From positions 1 to 64,000 of the forward strand of contig JBKQRV010000028.1 of NCBI GenBank assembly GCA_052143835.1: 64,000 bases of DNA. The letters are read 5' to 3'. Source of the stretch: DASPPM01 sp052143835. GTDB lineage: Bacteria; Pseudomonadota; Alphaproteobacteria; JACZXZ01. The notes beneath the pieces are model-generated. The model made no database searches. It was not told the DNA's origin and was given only the letters and a program-made list of their open reading frames with translations. How positions within the stretch are numbered: the first letter of the stretch is position 1; each line of letters opens with the position of its first letter. Shown in pieces: positions 25,865 through 35,200 of the stretch. A program made the position numbers and the translations under genes.

Positions 25865-26827
25865 TTATCCCTTCTGCCGGGCAATGAGGCCAATCGCGTT
25901 GGCGACGAGGCGAGCGGCGGTCAGCGCGCCGGTTTGCTGGATGTCGCGCTCGGGAACGAACTCGACAATGTCGAAGGCGGCGATCCGCGCCTTGCGCGCG
26001 ATGCCCTGGATCAGCGAGGCCGCCTGCCAGTAGAGCAGGCCGCCGGGTGCCGGCCCGATCACGGCCGGCATGATGCTGGGATCAAGCCCGTCAACATCGA
26101 CCGTGACGAGCACGTCGGCACCTTGCGGAATCGCGTCGAGGATGGAGTCGATGCCCCTCGACGCCACCACGTTTGCCATGAAGAATGAAACACCGGCGGT
26201 GACGGCGTCGCGGTAGTCCGTTACCCGCGCGCTCCCGGTACCACGCGCGCCGACCTGGACGATCCGCTCGATCCACGGCATCTCGCTCGCGCGACGCATC
26301 GTGCTCGACAGCCCCAGACGGATGCCCTCCACTTCGTCGCGCCAGTCGATATGCGCGTCGATCTGCAGAACGGTATACCGGCCACGGCCTTCGAAGGCCT
26401 GAAAGAGCGGAATCGGGACCGAGTCGTCGCCGCCGAGGACGATCGGCACCGCGCCGCCGTCGAGGAGCGTGCGCACGGCGCCGGTGATGCGCTGGCGATT
26501 GCCGTCGGCATCATCTTCGGCATAGGGCAGATCGCCGCAATCGACGACGCGCACGCCGTCCGGGATCATCTTTCCACCGAGATCGAAATCCACGTGATGG
26601 AGCGCGCCGCTCCAATTGGCGATGCCGGCCCGGATCGCCGCGGGGGCGCCGGCGCAATAGCAGCCGACGCTGGGATAGGGCGTCGCCGCCGGCGCCCCGA
26701 TGATCGCAGCGGCCGCGGCGGCGCCTTCGGCGATCGTCGCTTCCGGCAAACCGAGGAAAGTTTTGGAGGCGGACGCACCGAACATGTCGCCTATCGAAGA
26801 CGGTGCGCGCATCGAGCTCTCGGACAT
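25865..26827 (-). CDS. agmatinase/ureohydrolase family protein
   Basis: 320 residues from an ATG preceded by GAGGAAC. Ureohydrolase motifs are in order: GGDDS (133-137, where most arginases have GGDHS), IDAHIDW (156-162) and VDVDGLDPSIMP (243-254), together giving the Asp ligands of a binuclear Mn site. The His-to-Asp change in the first motif is seen in some agmatinase-like branches, so activity is likely but the substrate (agmatine, guanidinobutyrate or another guanidine) is uncertain. It would release urea in the cytoplasm. It stands alone, with no transporter beside it. Confidence 0.82.
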   Translation of the reverse strand: MSESSMRAPSSIGDMFGASASKTFLGLPEATIAEGAAAAAAIIGAPAATPYPSVGCYCAGAPAAIRAGIANWSGALHHVDFDLGGKMIPDGVRVVDCGDLPYAEDDADGNRQRITGAVRTLLDGGAVPIVLGGDDSVPIPLFQAFEGRGRYTVLQIDAHIDWRDEVEGIRLGLSSTMRRASEMPWIERIVQVGARGTGSARVTDYRDAVTAGVSFFMANVVASRGIDSILDAIPQGADVLVTVDVDGLDPSIMPAVIGPAPGGLLYWQAASLIQGIARKARIAAFDIVEFVPERDIQQTGALTAARLVANAIGLIARQKG

Positions 26828-27319
26828 CGCATTGTTCCTCGATGATTGGACGCGCCTAAAGGGGAAGCGGGCGGCGCGTGGCGGTGTTTCTGCGTCCACA
26901 TCGAGCACCCTCCTTCGATTCGGGTGCTCGACAATGAATCACATCCGATTCTTCCGACTCAACAAATGCGCGACATCGCGGTTCTCTAGTCGTCCCGCCG
27001 AACCGCGACGCGTCGAGCGCTCGCGTCCTGCTTCAGGACCACACAGAACCAAACGCCGCGCCTCACGAAGCGCCATCAACTTGCTCATGCCTTGTTTGCG
27101 CAATGGCCATGGAACGACGCCGCAAGCCGGGCATGCACGACTTGGTTGGAGACCCCCGATTTGCACTAAGTCGCCCATTTTCGTCCGGCACCGATTGGGG
27201 GATTCGCCCGTAAGCCATATCGGATAGCCTCCCCCGCCGTTACCCAGTAGTGTATCGTTGCCGTCGAATTGGCCTAAATCGAAACGGACTCGCAACGCCT
27301 TCAGCGCCATCATGCCATC
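26828..27319. other. 492-bp gap, no gene seen
   Basis: Divergent promoter space between the agmatinase-like gene and a plus-strand hypothetical gene. A minus-strand frame runs through 26939-27754 but overlaps a better gene and shows no family likeness. Confidence 0.35.
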
Positions 27320-27856
27320 ATGGCCGGAATCATCAAGATCAACCGCGCTCCAGTGCTGACGCTGTGGGCCGCCGTCGTTGCCGAGCGCCTCGGCTCTGAT
27401 TGGAGCGAAGCGCTTACCTTCGGCCGGGCGGTGGCGGGCCTCAACGCACATGCCAAAGGCGTCAAACTCGGACTGTTCACGCCGGCGCCCGAAAGCGTAC
27501 GAGAAGAAAGACGCAAGGCCGCCGGTCGGCAGCTCCATGTGGATCTCCTGGGTCGCGCGGTCCCCGCGGTCAATACGGCGGAGGGAATGCGTGCCCTGAG
27601 CAAGGACCGACCGATCGCGCCTGCAAGCGTAGAGCGGTACCTCGACGGCAAGTTCGGCCCGGGGCTTTCGGCTGCGACCGCGGCCATGCGTCAGCTCGCG
27701 AAGTCGCGGACGCCGGCACGACTGGCCAAGGACGGCTTTCATCTTTACGAGCAATTCCGTCCGCGCGTACCGGCCGGCGTCACGGGCTGGGGTGCCGCAG
27801 GCGAGCTCGATCTCAGCGTGATCCGGGGCCTCTCCAGGCGCTCTAAAGAGACCTAA
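27320..27856 (+). CDS. conserved hypothetical protein
   Basis: 178 residues. It reads as a normal folded protein: APVLTLWAAVVAERLGSDWSEALTFGRAVAGLNAHAKGV near the start, then LHVDLLGRAVPAV and RALSKDRPIAPASVERYLDGKFG, and finally FRPRVPAGVTGWGAAGELDLSVI. I recall proteins of this shape in many proteobacteria as uncharacterised. No signal peptide or membrane helix, so cytoplasmic. No operon partner. Function unknown. Confidence 0.7.
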   Translation: MAGIIKINRAPVLTLWAAVVAERLGSDWSEALTFGRAVAGLNAHAKGVKLGLFTPAPESVREERRKAAGRQLHVDLLGRAVPAVNTAEGMRALSKDRPIAPASVERYLDGKFGPGLSAATAAMRQLAKSRTPARLAKDGFHLYEQFRPRVPAGVTGWGAAGELDLSVIRGLSRRSKET

Positions 27857-27939
27857 GTCACGTCAATCGGCCACGGCGCTTCAATTTGAGGGGATGAACC
27901 GCCTCCGGCGCGCGCCTCCTTTGCGCATCGGACGGGCGA

Positions 27940-28300
27940 TTCCGGCGATTTGGCGGCATTCACCGGGAGCCGGTCTCGACGAAGTGGCTCGATGGCCAGG
28001 TTCCCGACGTCATCGAGGCCACAGCTTTCGACGCGTACCGAGGGTTCGCGGGACTCCTCTGAGATTGCGTTATGTTGCTATCGGCGAGGTGCGCGGGATG
28101 GCGATCCCTTGCGCTTTCTCGAGCACCCTCCGGCGGTCATCGATTGCAGGATTGGCGAGCTCCGGCTCGGCGCCGATGGTAGCGTCGATCTTCGGCCGCA
28201 CCGACTGGCCATTCCGAACGACTTCTTTCAAAGAGCGCTGCAGAGGAGATTCAATCGGCACCCTCATAGGGAATCGATCGGGCCGGACCTCCAGAAAGAG
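27940..28300 (+). pseudogene. decayed fragments, possibly of a P4/D5-type primase gene
   Basis: One frame gives WLDGQVPDVIEATAFDAYRG before a stop near 28060. Another (about 28085-28280) gives LRFLEHPPAVIDCRIGELRL followed by GADGSVDLRPHR and FNRHPHRES. The second piece resembles the stretch of phage and plasmid primases in which an intron-free gene states its fallback (V(I)DCR.GEL...PH). Frames shift and no start is seen, so any gene here is dead. The assignment is tentative. Confidence 0.25.
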
Positions 28301-28303
28301 TCA

Positions 28304-28368
28304 ATGCTGTTGATAAAGTCGCCAATCAAGAGTCCGGCAGCCCTAATTGGCGACTTTATCAACAGCAT
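28304..28368. repeat. perfect 23-bp inverted repeat with 19-bp loop
   Basis: The left arm (28304-28326) starts ATGCTGTTGATAAAGTCGCC and the right arm (28346-28368) is its exact reverse complement. The spacer is AGAGTCCGGCAGCC-containing, 19 bp. It looks like two facing transposon ends, a miniature element, or a hairpin-forming site, and sits 82 bp before a small intact gene. Confidence 0.8.
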
Positions 28369-28450
28369 CTGCCACGAACGGACCTTCTCGAACGATTGCG
28401 ACTCTCATCCCGCCAGGGCAAAATCCTCACTGACTATTGGAGAGGGCATC

Positions 28451-28747
28451 ATGACCGTAACGTCCGTGACGCGGTTCAGTGGCGGCAACCGCGATTCATT
28501 CCTAGCTACCGCGAAGAAAGCCAAAGAGATATTCGAGCGAGCAGGGGACGATTTCCGATTAGGCCAAATATATAGCAGTCCGCACATCGGAAATTGGGTA
28601 GCCCTGCTTTCCTTTCAAGATTGGGGAGCGTACGGCGCTGCTATGAAATCTCTCTCAAGCGACCCCGAGTATCAAAAAATGATGGCGGAGGTGGGCAGCA
28701 TCTCTCAGGCTGTTGACCGAACTTTCATTATAGGAGTCGACGTGTAA
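28451..28747 (+). CDS. small dimeric alpha/beta-barrel protein (DUF6854-like)
   Basis: 98 residues from an ATG preceded by GGAGAGGGC. The short ferredoxin-like fold shows VTSVTRFSGGNRDSFLATAKKAKEIFERAG, then FRLGQIYSS, GNWVALLSFQDWGAYGAAMKSL and FIIGVDV at the end. Family members are stand-alone, of unknown role, and probably form dimers with a central pocket. A longer frame in the same phase extends upstream to 27950 through the inverted repeat but is not homologous. Confidence 0.65.
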   Translation: MTVTSVTRFSGGNRDSFLATAKKAKEIFERAGDDFRLGQIYSSPHIGNWVALLSFQDWGAYGAAMKSLSSDPEYQKMMAEVGSISQAVDRTFIIGVDV

Positions 28748-28806
28748 GTTGTTTACTTGACGTCAACTGCTCCCTCGATTTGCAGCATGTCGGCGCTTCC
28801 GACCCG

Positions 28807-28902
28807 GGTCACCCTAAGCCATTCGCCCACGTCAGTGGCGCAGCAGCTACTCCTTCAACTCCGGACACGCCTGCACGCTGCCCGCACTGCCGCAAGGTGC
28901 CA
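28807..28902 (-). repeat. dispersed repeat family A, copy 4 (inverted)
   Basis: The reverse complement reads GGCACCTTGCGGCAGTGC, then GGCAGCGTGCAGGCGTGTCC, GGAGTTGAAGGAGTAGC and GACGTGGGCGAATGGC, matching the three plus-strand copies with a few transitions. It lies between the small barrel protein and the low-GC methyltransferase gene. Confidence 0.7.
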
Positions 28903-29041
28903 TCAACAGACTCTCGCGCGCTCGCCAATCCGCCCGCGCCTTCATGCTGTTGCTTGCGGTAGGATGCGTGGTGGTCTTTGACGGGCGAACGCGGGCGAGC
29001 GCCCAACCCGTGCTGGTCAATAGCATCATCGACAGCACAAG

Positions 29042-29119
29042 ATTCTGCTGGGATACCTATTGGGATTATCGGGGTTTAGATTCGAAGGGGATTTTGGCTT
29101 CCGCGTATCCCAGCAGAAT
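29042..29119. repeat. 14-bp inverted repeat in the methyltransferase leader
   Basis: ATTCTGCTGGGATA (29042-29055) pairs exactly with TATCCCAGCAGAAT (29106-29119) across a 50-nt loop and is followed by a T-rich GTTATCTTTTTTAG stretch. It could act as an attenuator for the gene that starts 55 nt later, or be the ends of a tiny inserted element. Confidence 0.6.
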
Positions 29120-29173
29120 GTTATCTTTTTTAGTCATCTGGGAAATATCGAATTACACTACGTCGGAGGCGTC

Positions 29174-29803
29174 ATGAAGACCATCTTTGATATGGTGCCT
29201 GAACTGCCAACAGACAGCGAGAATTACGAAGTTCTCGCAGCGGGGGCGCGGAAGGCGGCGGCCGTAGAAGGCATGACATGCGAGATTGGGCTGAGGCGTG
29301 GCGGTGGGACGAAGATTATCATCGATGCACTGGTTGAAACCAAACAGAATTTGTCGAAGACGCATATTGCGATCGATCCGTTTGGCAACATCGACTACCA
29401 GACAACGGACCAAATAACCCGCAAAATTGACTATACTAATGAAATGCGTGACGAATGCCTAGTCAATTTATACCTATATTGCCTAACTCGCAAAGTGAAT
29501 TTTTTGTTTTTCAATTTAGAAGATTCAGAATTCTTTGATCGCTTTGCTGATGGAGTGCCGATCTACAACGAATCGAAGCGCATCGAGAAAACTTATAGCT
29601 TTGTGCATTTCGACGGACCGCACGCGGTTAAGGCATTAATGGTCGAAATTGCATTCTTTCACGACCGAACGAAACCAGGAGCCGTTTTCGTCTTCGACGA
29701 TGTCGGCCAATACGACCATGTCGCAGTCGATCGCCGGCTCAGGGAGTTGGGATGGCAGCTTTACGAGTTTAGCCCGAGGAAGTGGGCCTATTGCAAGACC
29801 TGA
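29174..29803 (+). CDS. class I SAM-dependent methyltransferase-like protein (TylF/methyltransferase_24 type)
   Basis: 209 residues from an ATG with GGAGG upstream. It has a SAM-binding first strand (MTCEIGLRRGGGT), a second acid (HIAIDPFG) and a FVHFDGPH motif followed by KALMVEIAFFHDRTKPGAVFVFDDV, typical of TylF-like sugar or macrocin O-methyltransferases and cephalosporin-hydroxylase-like proteins. Base composition is visibly AT-richer than all neighbours, with many A/T-ending codons, pointing to recent transfer. It probably modifies a surface sugar, but no glycosyltransferase is beside it. Confidence 0.6.
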   Translation: MKTIFDMVPELPTDSENYEVLAAGARKAAAVEGMTCEIGLRRGGGTKIIIDALVETKQNLSKTHIAIDPFGNIDYQTTDQITRKIDYTNEMRDECLVNLYLYCLTRKVNFLFFNLEDSEFFDRFADGVPIYNESKRIEKTYSFVHFDGPHAVKALMVEIAFFHDRTKPGAVFVFDDVGQYDHVAVDRRLRELGWQLYEFSPRKWAYCKT

Positions 29804-30325
29804 TCCACCGGAAATGACGCGATGGAGTTCGACTGTCCAGCAGGGTCACCGAATTGTAGCTAACTCCTGGCACGCTCAAAAAGCTTCGAAGGATGTCAGC
29901 TAGCTTGAACTAGGCCATCCCGATACTTGGCGACCCTGCTTCGCAATAGGAAGCCTGATTTCGACAATATCTTGCTGTCCGGCTCCAGCGCATTCTTTGA
30001 ATAGGGGGATTGCAGCCTCCCGACCGGAGTCATAGTGGTGGTAGTCTTCGCTGGGTGCCACGGCCCTTACGGCCGATGAGCCGTGGCGGTCCGCCTGGGC
30101 TCAAACTGCGAAGTGACCACTCGGCCGATCCATATCCGTTAAGAGGCCGGAAGCGGACCCACGTTGGGCTAAATCATTCGTCGCAGAGGTGCCATAAGGC
30201 GACCTTTCTGACGAGGGCGCTTCGTGCCAAGATAGTCCCTTGCCGTCCTTGCTATGAGGGCGCCCCGGTTCCTTCGCTGGGATGATCGCGGCAGGCGGTA
30301 AGTCCTCTCTTGATCGTGGATCGTC
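29804..30325. other. 522-bp gap with repeat B copy 3, no gene seen
   Basis: Lies between the methyltransferase and the AraC-family gene. Apart from the repeat at 30101-30196 I see no gene. Confidence 0.35.
30101..30196 (-). repeat. dispersed repeat family B, copy 3 (inverted)
   Basis: The reverse complement has GGCACCTCTGCGACGAATGA, then TTCCGGCCTCTTAACGGATA and GTCACTTCGCAGTTTGA, the same block order as copies 1 and 2. Confidence 0.7.
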
Positions 30326-31210
30326 ATGGCGGGTCGATTGCAATCGTCGAGCATAGAAGGCCTGGAGCAGCCATACGGTGGCGCCAACGGCGATTGGATG
30401 CGCAGCACGCCTGCGGGCGGCGGAGTCGAGCTTCTGCGCGCCTGGTTCAGGGGCTGTCCATACACCAAGCACCGCCACGACACTTACGCGATTTGCCTCA
30501 CCGATCTCGGCATCCAGACCTTCGACTACCGTGGCGCCACCAGGACCAGCGCGCCGGGCCAAGTGGTGGTGCTGCATCCCGACGAGACCCACGACGGTCG
30601 CGCGGGCTCGGATGAGGGTTTCGGCTACCGGATGGTCTACCTGGCACCGAGCAGGGTGGCGGATGCCGCCCGCTCCCTCTGCGGCGCTGCCACCCCACTC
30701 CCCTACGTCCGGGAGCCGGTGTCGTCGAACGCGACTCTGGCCAAGGCGATCGCCAACGCATTTCTCTCTTTCCCCTCGGCGCTCGAGCCATTGGCCATCG
30801 ACGAGCTGATCGAGGGCCTGACCCGCGGCCTCCTCGAGGCGGACCCGTCAATCCGGAAGGGACGGCGGCGCGTCGTGTGCGACATGCTCGCCGTCGAGCG
30901 CGTGCGACAGTTCCTCGAAGCGGAGAAGACGCGCATCGTCTCCTCCGACGAGCTCGAGGAGGTGAGCGGCCATTGCCGCTTTTCGCTTACGCGCCAGTTC
31001 CGCCAACGCTACGGAACGAGTCCCTACCGCTACCTCATCATGCGCCGTCTCGATCACGTCCGCCGCGAGATAGGTGCGGGCAAGGCTTTGGCGCCGATCG
31101 CCGTCGATGCCGGCTTCGCCGACCAGGCCCACATGACGCGCATGTTCAGGGCGGCTTACGGCCTGTCGCCGTCGCAATTCCGCGCACTCGCGCAGCCTCG
31201 GCCGGCGTGA
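30326..31210 (+). CDS. AraC-family transcriptional regulator
   Basis: 294 residues. The N-terminal cupin-like sensor domain (about 30-140) contains YTKHRHDTYAICLTDLG and PGQVVVLHPDETHDG. The C-terminal double helix-turn-helix (about 190-290) has LEEVSGHCRFSLTRQFRQRYG and APIAVDAGFADQAHMTRMFRAAYGLSPSQF. It is convergent with a LysE-type exporter gene 36 bp away, a very common pairing in which the regulator controls the exporter. The ligand is probably an amino acid or analogue. Confidence 0.9.
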   Translation: MAGRLQSSSIEGLEQPYGGANGDWMRSTPAGGGVELLRAWFRGCPYTKHRHDTYAICLTDLGIQTFDYRGATRTSAPGQVVVLHPDETHDGRAGSDEGFGYRMVYLAPSRVADAARSLCGAATPLPYVREPVSSNATLAKAIANAFLSFPSALEPLAIDELIEGLTRGLLEADPSIRKGRRRVVCDMLAVERVRQFLEAEKTRIVSSDELEEVSGHCRFSLTRQFRQRYGTSPYRYLIMRRLDHVRREIGAGKALAPIAVDAGFADQAHMTRMFRAAYGLSPSQFRALAQPRPA

Positions 31211-31246
31211 GGGGCCGGGCCGACAACGAGATCGGCGGCCTCCCCC

Positions 31247-31843
31247 TTACCAGAGGATGAGGACGACCGACGCGGCCAGGCTGGCTCCCATGACGACATT
31301 GAAGATGCGCGCGGCACGCGCGCTGCTCAGGCAGCGCTGCATCGAGGCACCGAAAGCGAGCCACAGGAAGCCGCTCGGAAGTGCGGCCGCGACGAAGAGG
31401 GCCGCGAAGATCGTCGACTGAAGCACGGCGCTGCCGACATCGCCTTGAAGGTAAGCCCCGGCGGCGCTGGTGCTGACGAGCCAGGATTTCGGGTTGATCC
31501 ACTGGAACAAGGCGGCACCGAGGAAGCCGACGGGCTTTCTCTCGGTACTCGCGGCAGTCCTGCCCGAAAACGCAATCCTCCAGGCAAGCCAAAGCAGAAA
31601 CGCCGCCCCAAGCCAGTTGAGCAGCCGCAGAATTGCGGGGTGGCCAAGGACCAGAAATCCGACTCCCATGGCCACGCTGAAGATCAAGAGGCCCATCCCC
31701 GCGGCGACGCCGAAGAGGCAGGGAAGGCCGCGCGCCACCCCGGCAATGGCACCCGTCGCGGTCAGCATGATGTTGCTCGGCCCCGGTGTTGCCGCCGCGA
31801 CGACGGAGAAGACCAAGAACGCAGTGATTTGTTCCAGCGTCAC
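31247..31843 (-). CDS. LysE-family amino-acid exporter
   Basis: 198 residues with five or six membrane helices, N-terminal TPGPSNIMLTATGAIAGVARG (the family start with PGP), WINPKSWLVSTSAAGAYL in the middle and a final helix LAASVVLILW. LysE/RhtB proteins export amino acids or related toxic metabolites by antiport. Convergent with the AraC-family gene. Confidence 0.88.
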   Translation of the reverse strand: MTLEQITAFLVFSVVAAATPGPSNIMLTATGAIAGVARGLPCLFGVAAGMGLLIFSVAMGVGFLVLGHPAILRLLNWLGAAFLLWLAWRIAFSGRTAASTERKPVGFLGAALFQWINPKSWLVSTSAAGAYLQGDVGSAVLQSTIFAALFVAAALPSGFLWLAFGASMQRCLSSARAARIFNVVMGASLAASVVLILW

Positions 31844-31941
31844 GAGCCACCGGATGATTGGCGAAATCCGTCCCCGACGCTAAGGAGCTCGATCAGCCGC
31901 GTCTTGAACGATTGTGCAAGCCGCCCGCTATCCCGCGCGGG

Positions 31942-32123
31942 GGCGGCGCCCGCGTCACGGCCGCTCGAGCTCTGCCGCCGCGATGCGGCGATCGACCTCG
32001 GCCGCGAGCGCCTGGAGTGCTGGTGCTACGGTGACGGGGTAGCTCGAGGGGCGGAGCTCTTTGAGTGCGGTGGGCAGGCGGGCCAGTTCGGCCGCGGCGT
32101 GGCGGCGCGCGTCCGCCGAGACC
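31942..32123 (+). repeat. direct repeat: copy of the 3' end of the nicotinate phosphoribosyltransferase gene
   Basis: About 180 bp almost identical to 41447-41627 (GCGCCCGCGTCACGGCCGCT at the left, then CGATCGACCTCGGCCGCGAG, with a handful of substitutions). The right-hand copy is the real end of pncB; this one is a fragment with nothing of the gene before it. Together they bracket the glucan synthase gene. The rest of 31844-32217 has no gene. Confidence 0.85.
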
Positions 32124-32217
32124 GGCAGGGATCGGCCGGGGCGAGGGCGTCCTCAGCTTCGCCAGATCGCGTCCTCGTCAGACATCGAGACAACCGGAAT
32201 TCGGCGCGCTATGACCG

Positions 32218-35200
32218 TCATCCGAGGGTAACGCTCAGCCTATGGGTCGTGCCGTCATCCACCAGCGGGACCCGGATGGGCCGTTGTGGCAAGACCAGGC
32301 CGTCGATGTCGGCTCGGGAGACGCCTCGGCTGACCCCGCGGGGGTTCTCGACGTTGATCTCATAGCGCGCCGAGCGGAATCGGAACACGATCTCGAAGTG
32401 GGTCCATGTTTTCGCAACACACGGATCAAAGAGAAGCTCGTCTCCTCGCAAGCGGAACCCAAGGATCCACTCGAGCGCCGTTCGGTACATCCATGCGGCG
32501 GATCCGGTGTACCACGTCCATCCGCCCCGCCCGACGTGCGGGGGTTTGCCGTAGACGTCGGCGGCGACGACGTAGGGCTCGACCTTGTAGCGCCGAGCCG
32601 CGGCCTCAGTCGTCGAGCGATTGATGGGATTGCACATGGAGAACAGCTCGGCGGCCTTGTCGCCATCGCCGAGCATTGCGAAGGCGATGGCGGACCAGAG
32701 CGCTGCGTGGGTGTACTGGCCGCCGTTTTCTCGAATGCCCGGGGGATACCCCTTGATATATCCGGGGTCGAGCGGTGTCTGATCGAATGGTGGTGTGAAG
32801 AGGAGGACCAATCCGTCATCCTGGCGGACGAGATGCTCCTCGACCGCCGCCATGGCGCTGGCCGCTCGGGCCGGATCGGCGGCGCCGGAAATAACGCCCC
32901 AGGACTGCGCGATCGAGTCGATGCGGCACTCGCTGCTCGCGGCCGAGCCAAGCGCCGTGCCGTCGTCGAAATATCCGCGCCGGTACCAGCCGCCATCCCA
33001 GCCGTCACGTTCAAGCGCTTCGCGAAGGCCGTCCGCGTGTCGCCGCCAAGTCGCCGCGCGCGCCCGCTCGCCCCGGGCCTCAGCCAACGGTGCGAGTGCG
33101 GTGAGCGCCGCATGGAGAAACCAGCCCAGCCATACGCTCTCGCCCTTTCCCAATTCTCCGACCCGATTCATCGCATCATTCCAATCCCCGGTGCCGATCA
33201 GCGGCAGGCCGTGGTCACCGACGGAAAGACTCCGATCGAGTCCTCGCGCGCAATGCTCGAAGAGCGTGGCCTGCTTGTCGGCAATCATCGGCTGAAAGAA
33301 TGATTCGTGTTCGCCGGGCCGAAGCGCCGGTCCCTCGAGAAACGGGATCATTTCGTCGAGAACGCGATTGTCGCCGGTCGTCTCCACATAGGCGGCGACG
33401 GCGTACGCCAACCAGACCCGGTCATCGGAAACCCGCGTGCGAACTCCCTGGCCCGATTGCGGCAGCCACCAGTGCTGGACATCGCCTTCGCCGAACTGGC
33501 GCGACGCCGCGCGCAGCAAGTGCGCTCTCGTCACGGTCGGTTTTGCCACGGCAAGCGCCAATACATCCTGCAGCTGGTCGCGGAAACCGTAAGCGCCGCT
33601 CGCTTGGTAGAACGCCGATCGCGCCCAGACGCGACAGGCGAGCGTCTGGTAGAGAAGCCATCGGTTCAGAAGGATATCCAAGGAGCGATCGGGGGTCTTG
33701 ACCGCGACCGCGCCGAGCACCTCGTCCCAGTGCCGAGTCACTGCTTCCAGCACGGCATTGAGATCGGCGTTGCGGTAGCGGGTGATGAGCGATTGCGCCT
33801 CCGCTTTGGTTGCCGCCTCGCCGAGAAAGAAAACGATCTCTGTCGCACCCTGCGACCCCAGCTCGACGTAGGTTTGCAGCGCGCCGCAGGGGTCGAGGCC
33901 TGCGCCGGTCCAATTCGACAGCGGCGTCGCAGCGGCGAGTGCCGCGGGACGATCGAGCGTGCCGTTGCGTCCGAGGAACTCCGTGCGGTTGCCCGTCCAG
34001 CTGTGTTGTCGTCCGGCAATGTCCGCGAACGCGACGTGGGCGCCGAACCCGGTGCGCCATGGGTTCCTTGCCAGCATCGCTTCGGTCCCGGCGTCGATCT
34101 CGGTCACCACGAACGGGGCAGAATGCCCGCGGGATGTCCCGAGCACCCATTCGACATAAGCGGTTACCGAAAGCCGCCTCGGCCGTCCCGAGTTGTTTCG
34201 GATGGTCAACCGGGAGATCTTGATCGAATCGTTCAAGGGCACGTATTGCAGAAGCTCAAGCATGATCCCGTGTCCGGCGTGCTGGAACCGGCTGTAGCCC
34301 TGGCCATGCCAGGCGAGGTAGGGCGCGCCGTCCTCGCGGATCGGCACAGCCGTGGGGCCCCAGACATCGCCGCTGTCGACGTCGCGCACGTAGATCACCT
34401 CGCCCGGCTGGTCGTCGATGGGATCGTTCGACCACGGCGTCAGCTGATTTTCCCGACTATTGACCGACCAGGTGTAGCCGCCGCCTTCGGCGGACACCTG
34501 GAAGCCGAACGCGGGATTGGCGATGACGTTGATCCAGGGTGCCGGCGTCCATTCACCGTCGCCAAGGATCGTCACATATTCCCGTCCGCCCGCGACGAAG
34601 CCGCCGAGGCCATTGAAGAATTCAGGCTTTGGCAAATCGAGGACCGGCTCGTGCGCGCGGCGCAGCGAGGAGCGTCGCGCCGGCGGTTTCGCGGCGGGCT
34701 TGGGTTCCTTCAGGCGCTTGACCTGCTCGGCAAGGCTCCCGCGGCGGCTCAAGAGCACCGCTCGCGCCACGGTCTGGAGGGCGATCCGCGCCTCGAGCGT
34801 CGCCAAGTCGGCGCGCACGATAAACACCGCGCCGCGCGCGGCCTCGCCGACGGCCGGCGCGCGCGGCTGATGCGAGCGGACCACGGCTTCGAGCGCGCTC
34901 TGCAAGTCCTGAGCATAAGACGGCGGCCTTTCGTTGAGTATCACGAGATCGACCGCCAGCTGCTTCATCCGCCAGTATTCTTGGGCGCGCAATAGCTGGC
35001 GCACGATCCCAAGCTCCTCCGCCTCATCGATGCGGACCAGGACGATTCGCAAATCGCCGGAAATCCCGTGCGGCCATAGCACCGACGGCCCGAGCGCGTT
35101 TTGCTTGAGCATGTCCGATGACGGCCGCAACGTAGGGTCGGAGTAGAGGACGCGGTTGGCGAGACGCTGGAAGAGATGAGCTTCGTCGGAGGAGATTCCG

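Noticed and set aside
28944..29177. 77-codon plus-strand frame before the methyltransferase with a signal-like start
   Set aside because: Runs through the inverted repeat, lacks a ribosome site and has no likeness.
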